Positions 50,271-62,465 are shown, numbered from the stretch's first letter. The stretch is 64,000 bases of DNA from Sphagnum compactum (GCA_965153455.1 OZ234493.1:31672213-31736212), one strand, 5' to 3'. Translations and numbers: made by a program. Notes: a model not told the origin generated them from the letters alone.

Positions 50271-51890
50271 TGGCTAAGGGAAGGAGATTGAAGAAAAGTG
50301 GTGGTGGTGAGTTGGAAGTCCAGAAGCAAAATGTTGTTGCGTCAGATGAGGCAATTGTTGGGCCAAATGTTGCTACAAGAGATGATGCAATTGTTGAGGC
50401 AAATGTTTTTGTATCAGATGCAGCAATTTTTGAGCAAAATGTTGTTGCATCAGATGCAACAATTGTTTAGCAAAATGTTGCTACATAAGATGCGACAATT
50501 GCTTAGCAAAATGTTGTTGCATCGGATGCGGCAATTACTGAGCAAAATTTTGTTGCATCAGATAAAGCAATTGCTCAGCAAAATGTTGCTGCATCAGATA
50601 AAGCAATTGTTCAGCAAAATGTTGCTGCATCAGATGACGCAATTGGTGACCAAAATGGTGCTCTATCATAATTGAAACACAAGGATGATAGTTTGTAATA
50701 TAGATTGTTCTAGAATTTATGGACATTAGATTAAATACAGATTAAAAAAATTGTACAAGTTTTTTGAAATTTAATTATATCCGCACCTTCCATCATTTGT
50801 TGGAAGGTGCGGGATTTTTTTTGTCAAAATTTTTCTATTGCAATACCTGAAAACAGTTCATGTTTATAGGAGTCGTGTGTGATTATATGATTTTATGTTT
50901 TGTAATACCTGCATTCTGTTTTTTGAACTCTCACTTTTTGGTTTAGGTCCGAAACTTGAAACTGACCAGGCTTCTCAGCCACTAGCACCCCCTTGTCCAC
51001 CTAATTTGGCTCAGAAGGACAAAGAATGGACGAAGGTCGGGTCGAAATGGAAATGTAAAGTTAGCACTTACATTGTCGCATATTGTGCCAAATGGTTGTT
51101 GACCAAGCATTTGAAGGAGGTGCATGGCTTGGTGGCAAAAAAGGCCAAACCTGGGAGGCCTTCAACTTCTGCAAGAGGTCCTCGACATCAAGACCATGCC
51201 AAAATGAATGCTCGAATCTTGGGAAATGCCATGGTTGTGCAAAGGCGGAATGATCAAAAGGTTGTTAGTCGCGCTCGTGCCAAAGCATAGTGTGAATGGA
51301 ATAACCTGGTAGCTGTTGCAAAACAGTGTCCACCATTCCCAAAAGCAGCTTTGGTCAAATTAGCTTCAAAGTAATTGTTGAAGGTGTTAGCCTTAATGCT
51401 TGGGGCGTGGGCAGTGTGCCTCGAGATGCAACATCAAGGATGGAGAAGGATGAATATTTACAAGGGATGATTTGATCCACCCGTTGTGTGTATGCACGAC
51501 AATTGAAGATGGCATGGGATGTCAAAAATTGGGATCGAGGGTCTAGTAAAACAAGTCGGACAAAACAGTTGGCAGATGTTTTGGATTTTCATGAATTTAG
51601 AATGATTCATGAAAGGTAAGAAATAATAATAATCAATATTTTTTTTTATTATTGTATTTCATCCAAGGTGTGTTAGGGTTTAATTTGGTGGTTTTTGGGT
51701 GTTTATACGGTTCAAGACAAAACAAAGGAAGAGTTTGTTGCAAATGCAGTTCAGGTTGAGATGCGACGCCGCCATTTTTACACTGCTCGTCATGCAGCAA
51801 AGGCTGCAAATGCAGCAGCTGTATACCGAGCTAAACACGGGATTGTAGATACTAATATGGTTAAGGTTTCACTTTATATAATTAGTTAGG
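50271..51890 (+). pseudogene. Decayed transposon-like gene with 36-bp repeats and C2H2-like segment
   Basis: Starts MAKGRRLKKSGGGELEVQKQ at 50271, then enters 12-residue repeats of the type QNVVASDAAIVE, broken by stops from 50468. After an AT-rich gap with a plausible acceptor ('tttag' before 50947), a second segment reads GPKLETDQASQPLAP and then KWKCKVS, YCAKWLLTKHLKEVHG and GRPSTSARGPRHQDHAKMN. This resembles a C2H2 finger whose second Cys is Ser. A TAG at 51288 interrupts it, the frame continues (CEWNNLVAVAKQCPPFPKAA), then shifts (MEKDEYLQGMI, KQLADVLDFHEF). A last piece at 51720-51870 reads VEMRRRHFYTARHAAKAANA. Several stops are C-to-T changes of CAG. I do not recognise a named superfamily. 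Confidence 0.5.
50327..50668 (+). repeat. 36-bp tandem repeat, about nine copies
   Basis: Unit 'caaaatgttgctgcatcaga' followed by 'tgaagcaattgttgag' encodes a 12-residue motif. Two copies carry TAG where others have CAG, and one carries TAA where others have TCA. Confidence 0.9.
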
Positions 51891-52325
51891 ATTTTTAACC
51901 CTTTTTTTTTGACTACCCAATTTTTGAACTTCGATCCTTTTATATGTTATAGAGAACCAACGTTTTTTTTTCATTGGGTTCTTTAGTAATTTTTGATGCA
52001 CCCATTTTTGTACATCTTTTATCAATATAATAATATCTTCTACTCACACTTGTTTGATGGGTATATGGTTAATCATATATGTTTTCTTTGTCATAATTTT
52101 TTTAGTACTTGAGATGTAAAAATCAAACCTTAAATAGGCCCATATGAATAGGTAACATTAATTTGTCTAGGGTCTACAAAGATCAAAATGAACATTGTGC
52201 AATATTTACATCTAATATAATAGGATTCACATCACTTAAAGACTTTTAAAACAATACACACATTTTAAACATATAATACCTACATCATTTTCTATTATAA
52301 ATTCCATAAGGTCATTTTCAAATAT

Positions 52326-52645
52326 GCAATACCCGCATATAAGTCCTAAAATAACCGTTGGCATTTTGCATTCATTGCAATACCCGCATATAAGTCCTAA
52401 AATAGTCGCTGGCATTTTGCATTCCTTGCAATACCCGCATATGGGCCACAAATATTCGCTGGCATTCTACATTCGTTGCAATACCCACATATGGGTCCCA
52501 TAGTAGTCGCTGGGTTCTTTTACATTCCTTGCAATACCCGCATATAGGTTCCATAATAGTCGCTGGTTTTTTAGATCTCTTGCAATACCTGAATATAGGA
52601 CCTATAATAGTTGTTGGTTTTTTACATTCATTGCAAAACTTACAT
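52326..52645. repeat. ~51-bp minisatellite carrying GCAATACCCGCAT, six copies
   Basis: Copies start at 52326, 52377, 52428, 52478, 52531 and 52582, with a partial at 52633. Since 51 is a multiple of three, the reverse strand stays open with a 17-residue C-x2-C repeat; this is probably an artefact. Confidence 0.92.
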
Positions 52646-52739
52646 TTTGTCATAAAATTAATTCAGAATAATAATTAATTTAGGTATATAAAAAGACATA
52701 TTTTGGGTACCCATACCACTTATTAGTTATTTTGAAATG

Positions 52740-53050
52740 ACGTTACATGTGGGTATTGCATTCAGGGTTTAGGGTCTTCACATAAAGTTTGCCTCAACCA
52801 CCTATGGATTATTTCAATATGAACTTGCATGTAGGTATTGCATCTAGGCCTTGGTCTTCATTCAAAGGCGCACCCAAATTACATATTGGGTATTTCAAAG
52901 TGACCTTACATGTGGGTATTACATTTAAGGTTGCCCTTTCATTGTAGGTTTTACGTTATTCACGTATGGGTTATTTTGAAATGAACTTGAATATGGCTAT
53001 TGCATTTAGGGTTAAGGTTTCATATAATTTTGCAATATCCACACACGTAC
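52740..53050. repeat. Reverse-orientation GGTATTGCAT motif array
   Basis: At least four 'tgtgggtattgcattTAGG'-like blocks at about 52748, 52832, 52913 and 52998, spaced ~80-85 bp. This is the complement of the 52.3 kb motif. Confidence 0.7.
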
Positions 53051-54760
53051 TTACTTTCACCATTTACAAATTTAGCCTTAATTTTTTTAATAATTAAATA
53101 AAATTTGTAACAAAACACAAAAGAAGGTATGTTTTTTACCATTTGTTAATCTCCAAGCTGATTTCTTTCAATTTCTTTTAAAATGTGTATTGCATTGTTT
53201 TGCATATAAAATTCCCCTTATAATGCATCGTAGATTTATTTTATTTACTATGAACTTGTAAAAAAAATGTTAATTAATTTAGGGTTTCCCAAACTCTAAA
53301 TTTGAATCATATTCCAATAGTATATACTTATAACAATTATATGGAAAAATGTGCTTTCTCTTTAATAAATTCTTTTAGTTCAAATTTAAATGTTATAATA
53401 CAATAAAGATTAGACATTAAACTGTCATAAATGCTTATTAGGCTTACGTGGCCTAGGCTAGTATATTACCTATATAACTAGTATGTTTACTTAATAAACT
53501 CAACCACCTTCAATACCTACATAGACCATCTAAAATATTAACCTAGAAGGCCTACACTAATGAATAAACTACATAATAGGCCTATATTACGTAGGTAGCC
53601 TATTAGGTAGTTAATTAGGTTACTTAACAAATAGTTTACTAACCTATTACTCATGTTTAGGTTAGGTTGTTTAGTTTGGTCAATGTTGAAACTTTAGTCA
53701 ATCTGACAACCTTAGGTTTGAACTTTTGTTGAAGCTAGTAATTTGTCAAGGCTATAGATTCTTAGTTGTTTTTTTATGAACACTATTGTGTTTTTTGGAT
53801 AGTCAAGTCATTTTTCAACTTCTGAAGGTGTCGAAAACATTACATAACAACTTGGCCCTCACAAAACTTTTAAAATCCACATAAACTCTGGCATGACGTC
53901 TAAGAGCTTATGAACAATTTTCATAGCTAGCTATTAATTTTTTGGAATTTTTAAATTTGCATTGAAAACAAAGTTCATTAAAAAATAATTGCAATATACG
54001 TAACCATAGGTGTTTATATATATATACTATAAATAAATATGAAAATATTATATGTATTGAAATGGATCAACAGTATAATTCCATAATATCATTACTTATA
54101 TATTATGTGGTATAAAATATAAAATATTTTTGACCCACTATATGATTATTTTAACCAAAAACTTATTTACTATATATCAAAAAAATACAAAATAAAATTT
54201 CAATCAAACATAGGATTAATATGTGGGAGAGATCATTTTTATTATTATGTGAAACAGGAAAAAAAAACTAAAAAATTATGTGCTTTGATTTTTTTTTAAA
54301 CATAGTTTAAAATCTTATTAAATTAGAGACTTTATATTTATGTTTTTTGAAATGAGTATACAACTTTAAAAGGGGAAAAAATATATATGAACATCTTTGA
54401 AGAAATTTTAAGCTTGAACTTTTTATTTTTTGATCTCGACAAACTTTGTATTGTATTCACAGTTGGGTTTTCACATAAGGTTTGTTTCTTACCTTTGTGT
54501 GATAACTTCAACTTAATTTTCCCAATCTTTTTGAAAAAGATATAGAATGAGATTGTATTGTTTCACATATGTCTAAACCCAAAAAATTCCCCCCCAATTT
54601 AATATAAAATATTTTTGATAATTAACGAATTATCAACAAATTTTGTCATATAATTAAATAATTAATATACCATTATTTCAGATAATTTAAATGATTAATT
54701 ATCAAGAATTAGATAATCATTTATTTATTTAAAATAATTAACTAATCATTTGGCTTAACT
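53050..54760. other. AT-rich DNA with transposon-associated direct repeats
   Basis: No gene. 53150-53370 and 54480-54605 match parts of 59870-60150 in the same orientation. 53440-53680 is rich in TAGGT/CCTA words. Confidence 0.5.
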
Positions 54761-54764
54761 TGGA

Positions 54765-54960
54765 GTGACCCAAAATGTAGGTATTACATTTAGGGTAGGA
54801 TCTTCATTTAAAGAGGCTTAAACCCCACATGCGTACTTTCAAAGTGACCCAAAATGCAAGTATTGCATTTAGGGTAGGATCTTCGTAGAAAGAGGCTTAA
54901 ACCCCACATGCGTACTTTCGAAGTGGCCCAAAATGCAGGTATTGCATTTAGGGTAGGGTT
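54765..54960. repeat. 80-bp tandem repeat with GGTATTGCATTTAGGG motif
   Basis: Three copies at about 54774, 54854 and 54934. Each has 'gtattgcatttagggtagg' and two have the spacer 'aggcttaaaccccacatgcg'. Confidence 0.85.
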
Positions 54961-55090
54961 ATTTCAAAATGACTTTGCATGTGCATATTGTGTTTAGGGC
55001 TAGGTCTTCACTTAAGGGTATCCAAACCATTTAGATGGGTTTTTTTGAAGCGTGGATATTGCATTTAGGCTTGTTTTTTCATTTAAACTT

Positions 55091-55265
55091 GCAATACCCG
55101 AACTTATACTTACCTTTACCAACTAGATTTTTGGGGTTTCATTGCAATACCTACATCTGTACTTACTTTTACCAACTGGAATTTTGGGGCATAATTGCAA
55201 TACTTGCACTTGTACTTACTTTTACTAACTGGGATTTTGGGGCCTAGTTACAATACTTGCATTTA
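55091..55265. repeat. 53-bp tandem repeat with GCAATACC motif, about three and a half copies
   Basis: Copies at 55091, 55144, 55197 and 55250 share 'gtacttacttttac', 'aactgg' and 'attttgggg'. Same orientation as the 52.3 kb array. Confidence 0.88.
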
Positions 55266-55481
55266 ACACTAATATTATCATTATCCTTGTGTTTTTGCAT
55301 TTCACACTTTTTGTGCTTATTACTTGGAAACAATAATAACCTTTGTGCCATATTAGACTTCATGTGTGTGTTGAATACATGATGTTCAAAGAATTTGGAC
55401 ATGGTTTCCTCCATACAAAATTGATTCTAAAACAAAATTCTTAGTGCCAATGGCTACAATCTTGATTAGTAATTGAAACAT

Positions 55482-58209
55482 TTATTCGTGACATCGTTTA
55501 GTACGTACATTTGTGTGATTAAGCATTGTTTCATGCCAATCTTTGAGCCATTTGACATTATTTCCCAATCCATCTTCTATACGACATAACACCAATCTTG
55601 GGTGTAAAATGGCATTTGCCTTTGTGAGGCGTATGTTACGAATATTACATGCCAATACTCTCATGTGTGAAGTGGCATGTTCACAAAGTGTCACATCGCC
55701 TTCTTTACGTTCATTTGTGATCTCTTGCATTGTAGTGACCAATTGTGCAAGAGCCCTTTCCATTGGGGTTGATGAATTTATTGTGTCATTAGACCCTACA
55801 ATGGCACCCATAGGGAGATCATTTTGCTCCATGTTCATGAGCCCATCAAATTCCATGATCCCATCATCACCTTAAGATGATCATTTTCGTCATCATCATT
55901 GGACTCCATATCATCTGGAATATGTCGTGGGTCTGCAAACATGTGACCCAACCCTCCACGATGTGATCCATACCATGTTCCACAGTAATGAATGATATCC
56001 TCTTGAGAAATGTCTATGCATGTGAGAATGACCACAATTTGGTGTTTACACATGTTCCCTCGCAATGCCCATTCGCATGTGCAACAAAACATTTCGGTGA
56101 ATGGGAATTTCACCGTGTAAATAACATTGGGAAGGCGTTGGCTCCATACGGCCCAAGCTCCATCATTTTCAAGGGTTGGTTGGTACACATGGGTGAGTGG
56201 AATAAGGGCTGTCTTTTCCACACTTCATGTAATAATGGCCTCCATAACCTTGTTTTTTATGAAACCCTTTTTTTTCATTTCCAATGTGTGCATGTAGTGG
56301 CGTGTAATGGTTGTTGTTAATCACCACACCAACCAGTCAATCCTACACCCTCTAAGGCCTTTTGTGTCAAGAGCAAGCCAACGTTTCAATGCACCATGAT
56401 ATGATTCAATGCTCGCTTGGGTGTCTTGGTTGGAATGGAGCACTCTTCGAACACCCACCATCCATAATTCTGCAAACATAAACACAATACATAAGGATGA
56501 ATAACATTATACAAAGTAATTTTGAATGTTAAACCATGAGAAATATTATCAATTACCAAACTGATGGTAATAAGTCCAGAAATAATTTGTCCACACATCA
56601 CCAGGCCTATGTTTATGAAAGCTTTCTCTCACAGCAACCCTCCCACGCTCTTTGAAGTCATCAATTGTTTCTCCATGATTGATGGACATGTACATCACAT
56701 CATGAAGGTCTTGGAGGATTCCACCCTGCACTTCCACATCTTTGATTTTTTCAGTACCACGTAAGCGCCATGCTTTGAGAACATGCCAACAACAAAGGTA
56801 GATGGGAACCTTGTCCATACCCCATACGACCCTAGTAAGGACACATATGCAATAAAATCTCCATGAATGGATGGGGTTAGTACAACATAAAATGCATTTG
56901 AAGTAATCAAGAATTTTATGAAAGATATTAAAAAACATTTAAGGAGATAAACACAAAGTCGATACTAGGTATGAAACTAACCGTAATGCCTTCAATTCTT
57001 GAGGTGCATCATCAACGAAAAAACATGATGGTTTCCAATGTGGCATGTGTGATAACATCTTCTCTTTTAATGGTTTCAACCATTCGATCAAATCTTGAAC
57101 TGTTTGCCTACTTGTAATGATCCAAGTTAAAGGGACACCCGTGCGATGATCATCAAACCCCATCAAGGTGAATAGATGGAATTTCATGTCATTTGTGCCA
57201 AATGTGGCATCCATATAAATGGCACCATTATGACCATATGATAGCATGGACTCACGTTGAGTTGGTGTTTGAATACCTATGGTGAATGGGACTTGAGTCC
57301 CGTTGATTTCACTAACATTTTGGAAAAAGAACATATCTTCCGGATGTTGGAGAGCCCAAGACTGACTTGAAATTGCAGGATTGGTGTGTAAATGCCAACT
57401 CCTTTTCTTATGTTTCCAATCCAAATATGCAATGTCTTGAAGCCGAATGAAATCATCTCGTGTCATGCTTTGACCCGCATTCACACGTTCCCACCAAATT
57501 GCTTTATGTTTGTCATATATTTGTTTGGTCGTGTAACTTAAGCTTAGTTGGGCCCATATGTGGTCCTTCAATGCTTGTGACATGCATGGAGCATAACGAG
57601 ACATAGGAGAAATGGACTCCGGGTCATGCTCACCATGTGCGAATGACCCATCAATTCGTGTATGGGCCTTATGATAAATTGTGATCTCAGCCACATTAGG
57701 TCGTGTGTATAAACGTTTGATTGATAATGACGCTAGGCATCCTCGTTTAATAGATCGAATGTGGGTTGAATTTTCTTGATAGTCCTCTGGTCCATATCCG
57801 CATTGATACCTAGACCAAAAAACTTTCAAAACGTAAATGATTACATCTTTGGTATATGAATTAAAGAAATTAAAAAGGTTAATGCCATAAATGTTTACCA
57901 TGTATGCCCGAGGTGGTTTTTGATAGTTGGTTGCTTGACATCCGTTTGGCTTGGAAAGTTTTTGTAAACATTCCATTCCACAGGGGTGCTTGTATCCCCT
58001 CGTTCACCTTCCAAGAATTCCGAGATGCGAGCATATGGAACATAAGCAAATTGAATGGTCACTTTATTTTGCCCTCCATGGCGTATCCCAGACGTCCACA
58101 CCAAATCTTTGTTTGAGAAAGGGGACTTGGTGGGGTTTTGGACATGAATGGAATGGGACTTTGGAACCCTTCCCATGATTGAAGGAAGTAGGACAAATTC
58201 CTGCACCAA
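55482..58209 (-). pseudogene. MULE transposase gene with SWIM zinc finger, broken
   Basis: Reverse-strand exons with GT-AG borders: ~58209-57899, 57809-56982, 56831-56557 and from 56469 on. The MULE core is clear: first catalytic Asp in YMDATFGTND, second in FFVDDAPQE, the CCWHVLKAW block, and the third acidic residue in QASIESYHGALKR, followed by RIDWLV. A SWIM finger (CTCEWALRGNMCKH) lies at about 56080-56030. Lesions: an in-frame TGA at 56323-56321, then a frame change near the A-run at 56266-56280. A further frame (55856-55482) may be the C-terminus. MULE transposases excise and insert Mutator-like elements in the nucleus. This copy looks recently dead or mis-assembled at the A-run. The true start is uncertain. 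Confidence 0.85.
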
Positions 58210-58239
58210 GAGAATTTATAATTCTATAAACATTCATCA

Positions 58240-58500
58240 TTGAACAAAAACCCAAAATGCAATACACACATGGCTCCTTTAAAATCAATGTTGTGACTTG
58301 GAATTCCCATTCCAACACCCATATCATGATATAAAATACCTATTGTTCCAATGTACATAATGTACAATACTTGCATTATGAACCCATATACTAAAACAAA
58401 CTTTAGCAATACCCACATTGAGCTATTAAACCTCCCATCATTGAAAATGTTCACATATGCAATACCGGATTGTACTTTAAACCCATAATGTCTGAAAACC
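58240..58500. repeat. Dispersed GCAATACC-like motifs upstream of the MULE gene
   Basis: Variants such as 'gcaatacacaca', 'acaatacttgcat', 'gcaatacccaca' and 'gcaataccgga' at about 58259, 58365, 58407 and 58459. Forward orientation. Confidence 0.6.
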
Positions 58501-59745
58501 CCATGTAGCAATACCCATATAATGATAATGATAATTAATGCACATTGTTTGAGAGGTGCAAAATGCACTACCTGCCTTAAGCCATAAAACCCACACTGGT
58601 TGTGGGTAGTCAATGCATTATTCGCATATGGGTATGAAAAAAAAACTACAAAGAGATATTGAATATGAAATATCCGTGTAAAGGTATAAAACCTTTATTT
58701 ATGGTTGTATACTTAATGAAACTTGACGCCCTTTCTATATCCAATAACTACGAAATGAAAAGAGGTTGAATTGTGAAAATATAAACAAAAAAACAAAAGA
58801 AGTAACATGAGACAAATGTATACCTTTAAGAATAAAAGATGACAACGTTCCACCAAAGTTTATAGTCCTAATTAAAAATGCAACCCTAAAAAATCATAAC
58901 TCGTACAAAAATGGGTTAGAAAACATTAAATTCTAGCAACTATGAACATATGGAAACAAAGGAGATTCATAATTATGGTATAGATCTAAACAAGTGAAAA
59001 GATCAAAAATCAATACAATGAGCAAAATTTAGAGTATAAACCTTAGGTTCTGAAATATATGAACCAAATTCCTATACACTAAATAATAAAGCATAACCCT
59101 AAAAATCCAAATGATATTTTGTAAAACCCCATGTAGCAATACCCACATAATGATAATTAATGCACATTGTTTGAGAGGTGCAAAATGCAATACCTGCTTC
59201 AAGCCATAAAACACACACTGGTTGTGGGTAGTCAATGCATTATTTGCATATGGGTATGAAAAAAAAACTACAAAGAGATATTGAATACGAAATATCTGTG
59301 TAAAAGTATAAAACCTTTATTTATGGTTGTATACTTCATGAAACTTGATGCCCTTTCTATATCCAATAACTAGGAAATGAAAAGAGGTTGAATTGTGAAA
59401 ATATAAACAAAAAAACAAAAGAAGTAACAAGAGACAAATGCATACCTTTAGGAATAAAAGATGATAACGTTCCACCAAAGTTTGTAGTCCCAATTGAAAA
59501 CACAACCCTAAAAAATCATAATTCATACAAAAATGGGTTAGAAAATATTAAACTCTAGCAACTATGGAACATATGGAAACAAAAGAAATTCATAATTATG
59601 GTATAGATCTAAACAAGTGAAAAGATCAAAAACCAATATAATGAGCAAAATTTAGAGTATAAACCTTAAGTTCTGAAATATGTGAACCAAATTCTTATCC
59701 ACTAAATAATAAAGCATAACTCTAAAAATCCAAATGATATTTTGA
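58497..59745. repeat. 628-bp tandem duplication
   Basis: 58497-59124 and 59125 to about 59745 are adjacent copies, clearly over 90% alike by eye, each starting 'aaaccccatgtagcaatac' and ending 'aatccaaatgatatttt'. Each copy carries GCAATACC motifs near its start. No coding content. Confidence 0.92.
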
Positions 59746-59749
59746 CATA

Positions 59750-61300
59750 AGCCTTATTACAACCCTAATAAAAAAAAGTCTTAGTGATATATGCCCTGAA
59801 CCCAAAAAACTATAAAAACTATACAAATTATATAATGCAAAATACGTTAATCTTTAAAAACAATCAAATAAATTTCATACAAAACCAAAAGAGAAGATAT
59901 GTCTTTTGCCTTTGTGTGATCTCTCCAACTTAAATTTTTCCACTCTTTTTGAAGAAGATATAGAATGCTATTGTATTACTTCACATATGTGTAAACCCTA
60001 AAAATTTCCCCCCAAATTTAGCCTACTTTAGATTAATTACTATACATTTGTGAAAAATTTATTAATTGACTTATGTGTCTCAGCCCTAAACTTAAACCAT
60101 AATCCAATAGTACATACTTATAATAATTACATGAAAAGAGTATTGTAATGTCCATTCATAAATTAGGTAAACAAAATTTAGTAGGATTGAAGGGGGGGGT
60201 GGGGGTGGAAAAAGTGAGTAGGTAGTTAGCTAGGTGTTTGGCTATGTAAAAAACATAGATAGATAGGTAGTTAGGTAGATAAGCAAGTTAGTAATAAGAA
60301 ACAAGTTACTTTATCAAGGTGATTAGGTTTGTAAAATACTTATGTCAATAGGGTGGTTGTGTATGTAGGGAGGTAGGTCAATAGGGTAGGTAGTTAGTAT
60401 AGTGGTTAAGTTAGTAGGGTACATAATTAATAGGGTAGCTAGGTTAGTAGGGTAGGTGGTTAGTACAATAGCTAGGTCAATAGGATAATTAGTTATTAGG
60501 GTAGCTCTGTCAATAGGGGATAATAAATAAGGTACCAAGGTTGGTGCAGTACTTATGAGGGTAGAAAAGTGAGCAGGGTAGCTATGTGTGAGGTCAGGTC
60601 CAGGGAAAAACGGCCAAGAACCAAAAAAAAAAGTACAATGGTCAGCAGCAAAAAGAAATGGATTGTGATGAACCCCATCCGGCGCCGAATGAAAAAACGC
60701 AAGGCATCCAATGGATAGAACGGCCAACTGGTGCATTGGTGGCTGCTAGTTCACTCTGACCGGTAACACTTGGGCCAACAGCACAGGCCACACTAGTTGG
60801 TAACTATTTTGGAGTCTTGGGATGGTGAAACAGTTGGCCGTGTAGGTGACATATGGTATTGTAGTTTGACATTAGCTTAATATAATTTGCAACTCAAATG
60901 TCAAACCATGATATATATATATATATATAACATAAATTTCAAATTGCAAATGAAATTGTGACAGATGACAAATAATATAAAAGTTTATTTATGCAAAAGA
61001 TGAGTGTTTAAGAAGTTTAATGTGTGGCATAATTTCATGGACTTAGAATTAATGAATGATAATTTATGTTCAATATAAATGAAAAAGATGAATAATTCAT
61101 CCATTCTCCTTTCAAATATTGAAGAGGTTGTGCGAGGAGGAGCTTTGAGCTCATTCTCCTTTTTCATATCTTCATGTTATTAATTTATCATTGAGCATTA
61201 TAATAAGACTTTTGCATGTAATGAATGTAATATGTAAAAAATTTATTTATTGTTATGATTGTGAAGGCATCCCACAAAGGAAAGGTAATATGAATTTAGC
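59750..61300. other. AT-rich DNA with GTAGG repeats
   Basis: 59870-60150 matches 53.15-53.37 and 54.48-54.6 kb. 60190-60205 is G-rich. 60230-60590 is a degenerate array of TAGGTAG/TAGGG words that creates a repetitive reverse-strand frame. (AT)n at about 60909-60928. No gene. Confidence 0.5.
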
Positions 61301-61306
61301 AAGAGA

Positions 61307-61358
61307 GTGATCTCCATAAGGCCCAGGTCTTTAGGCATGATGTGTGTGATGAGCACAT

Positions 61359-61394
<36 letters not shown>

Positions 61395-61444
61395 GGGAGC
61401 TAGCTCATCACATGTGTCCAAAGACCTTGCTTTATGGGGATCAC
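61307..61444. repeat. Imperfect ~46-bp inverted repeat around a (CT)15 tract
   Basis: 61307-61354 and 61399-61444 are complementary with few mismatches: 'gtgatctccataa' pairs with 'ttatggggatcac', and 'aggtcttt' with 'aaagacct'. Between the arms lies (CT)15 at 61361-61390. Confidence 0.7.
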
Positions 61445-61499
61445 AAAAGAAACTCGCATAAGTTTTTTCCTTTGAATTTATAATATAATAATTCATGAA

Positions 61500-62465
61500 T
61501 GGAGCTTTAGTTTGCACCAATAATCCCAGTGGACGTTTCCAGCCTCCCGAGGGCGCCATTCCAGACCAGAACGGCAAACGGAATGGAGCCGGTAGCTGGT
61601 CGTTTCCGAGAACGGTGATGGCGGTGTCTGATTCCTCTTCTTCCTCGGTTTGGTCTTTTGGTACGTGAATCCCTCTTCCTCGCCTCGGATCGGATCGCAT
61701 TTTGTTTTTTTTTCAAAAATTCTCTGCGGCAATTCCTACTTCAATTCTCTTGTTGTGATCCGGATGAAACCTGTGATCTCTACTGTTTGTTTGTTTGTTT
61801 TTTTTCTCGATTCCTTCTTCGCAGGAAAATTGAGGGTGAATTTGTGTACAATAGCGAGCTCCTGTTTCTTTTCCCTTCTTGTTCGGGTTGTTGTCGTTGT
61901 CGTTGCGAAAGGAGGAGAAGGACAACGCCCTGACACGCGGCAGAAAAGCAGTAGGACTTCTTGATGTTGCAGGTGATGATGGTAGAGAGCGAGAAAGAGG
62001 AAAGTGTCTAGCTTTCTCGAGAAGCAAAATCCGAGATGCGAAAGAGTGCGAACACTTGCACTCGGGATTTGAGATGCGAATTTGAGATTGAAGAATTTTG
62101 CGGGAAGAGGAGGATCGATCTTTCTTTGTTTCTTTTTTCTGAGGAGATCAGTGAGATATCGAAGGTGCTGTTACCAGAATCAAAGGATGATGCCTTCTTG
62201 AACGTCATTGGCGCTCTTTGCAATGCGATCTTTGCAATCCTTCGTTGTTCTCCAGAATATTGTTACCATTTCCGTGCCGCTGCATCGTTGCCTCCTCCTC
62301 CTCCTCCTCCTGCCTTTGGTTTGTTTTTCCATGACGACGACGACGATCCGATGCGCGGATCTGGAAAGCCGGATCCGGACAGAAAGTCAGGAGTCTTGAC
62401 CAGAGGCGCGCCTGCAATGTTGCGCTCTTGGAATTGGAGCTGAATTCGCGGTGAGAAGCTTGGAG
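61500..62465 (+). promoter_or_regulatory. Upstream region and long 5' leader of the GTD-binding gene
   Basis: GC and CT content rise from about 61510. Several short upstream frames (for example from 62036) overlap but do not resemble proteins. A splice within the leader is possible and unproven. (TCC)n at about 62292-62310. Confidence 0.35.

Noticed and set aside
52326-52645. CRISPR-like regular repeats
   Set aside because: Units are contiguous minisatellite copies without unique spacers, in a plant nuclear context.
52236-52653. Reverse frames with regular C-x2-C pairs (possible zinc-binding repeats)
   Set aside because: The 51-bp unit is a multiple of three, so the pattern follows automatically; it is part of the GCAATACC motif field.
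60323-60736. Reverse frame of 137 codons with repeated TTYPTNLA-like peptides
   Set aside because: Reads the degenerate TAGGG/TAGGT tandem repeat; no leader, splice signals or family match.
61361-61390. Possible miR156-type precursor near the CT tract
   Set aside because: The known mature sequence is not present in either arm.
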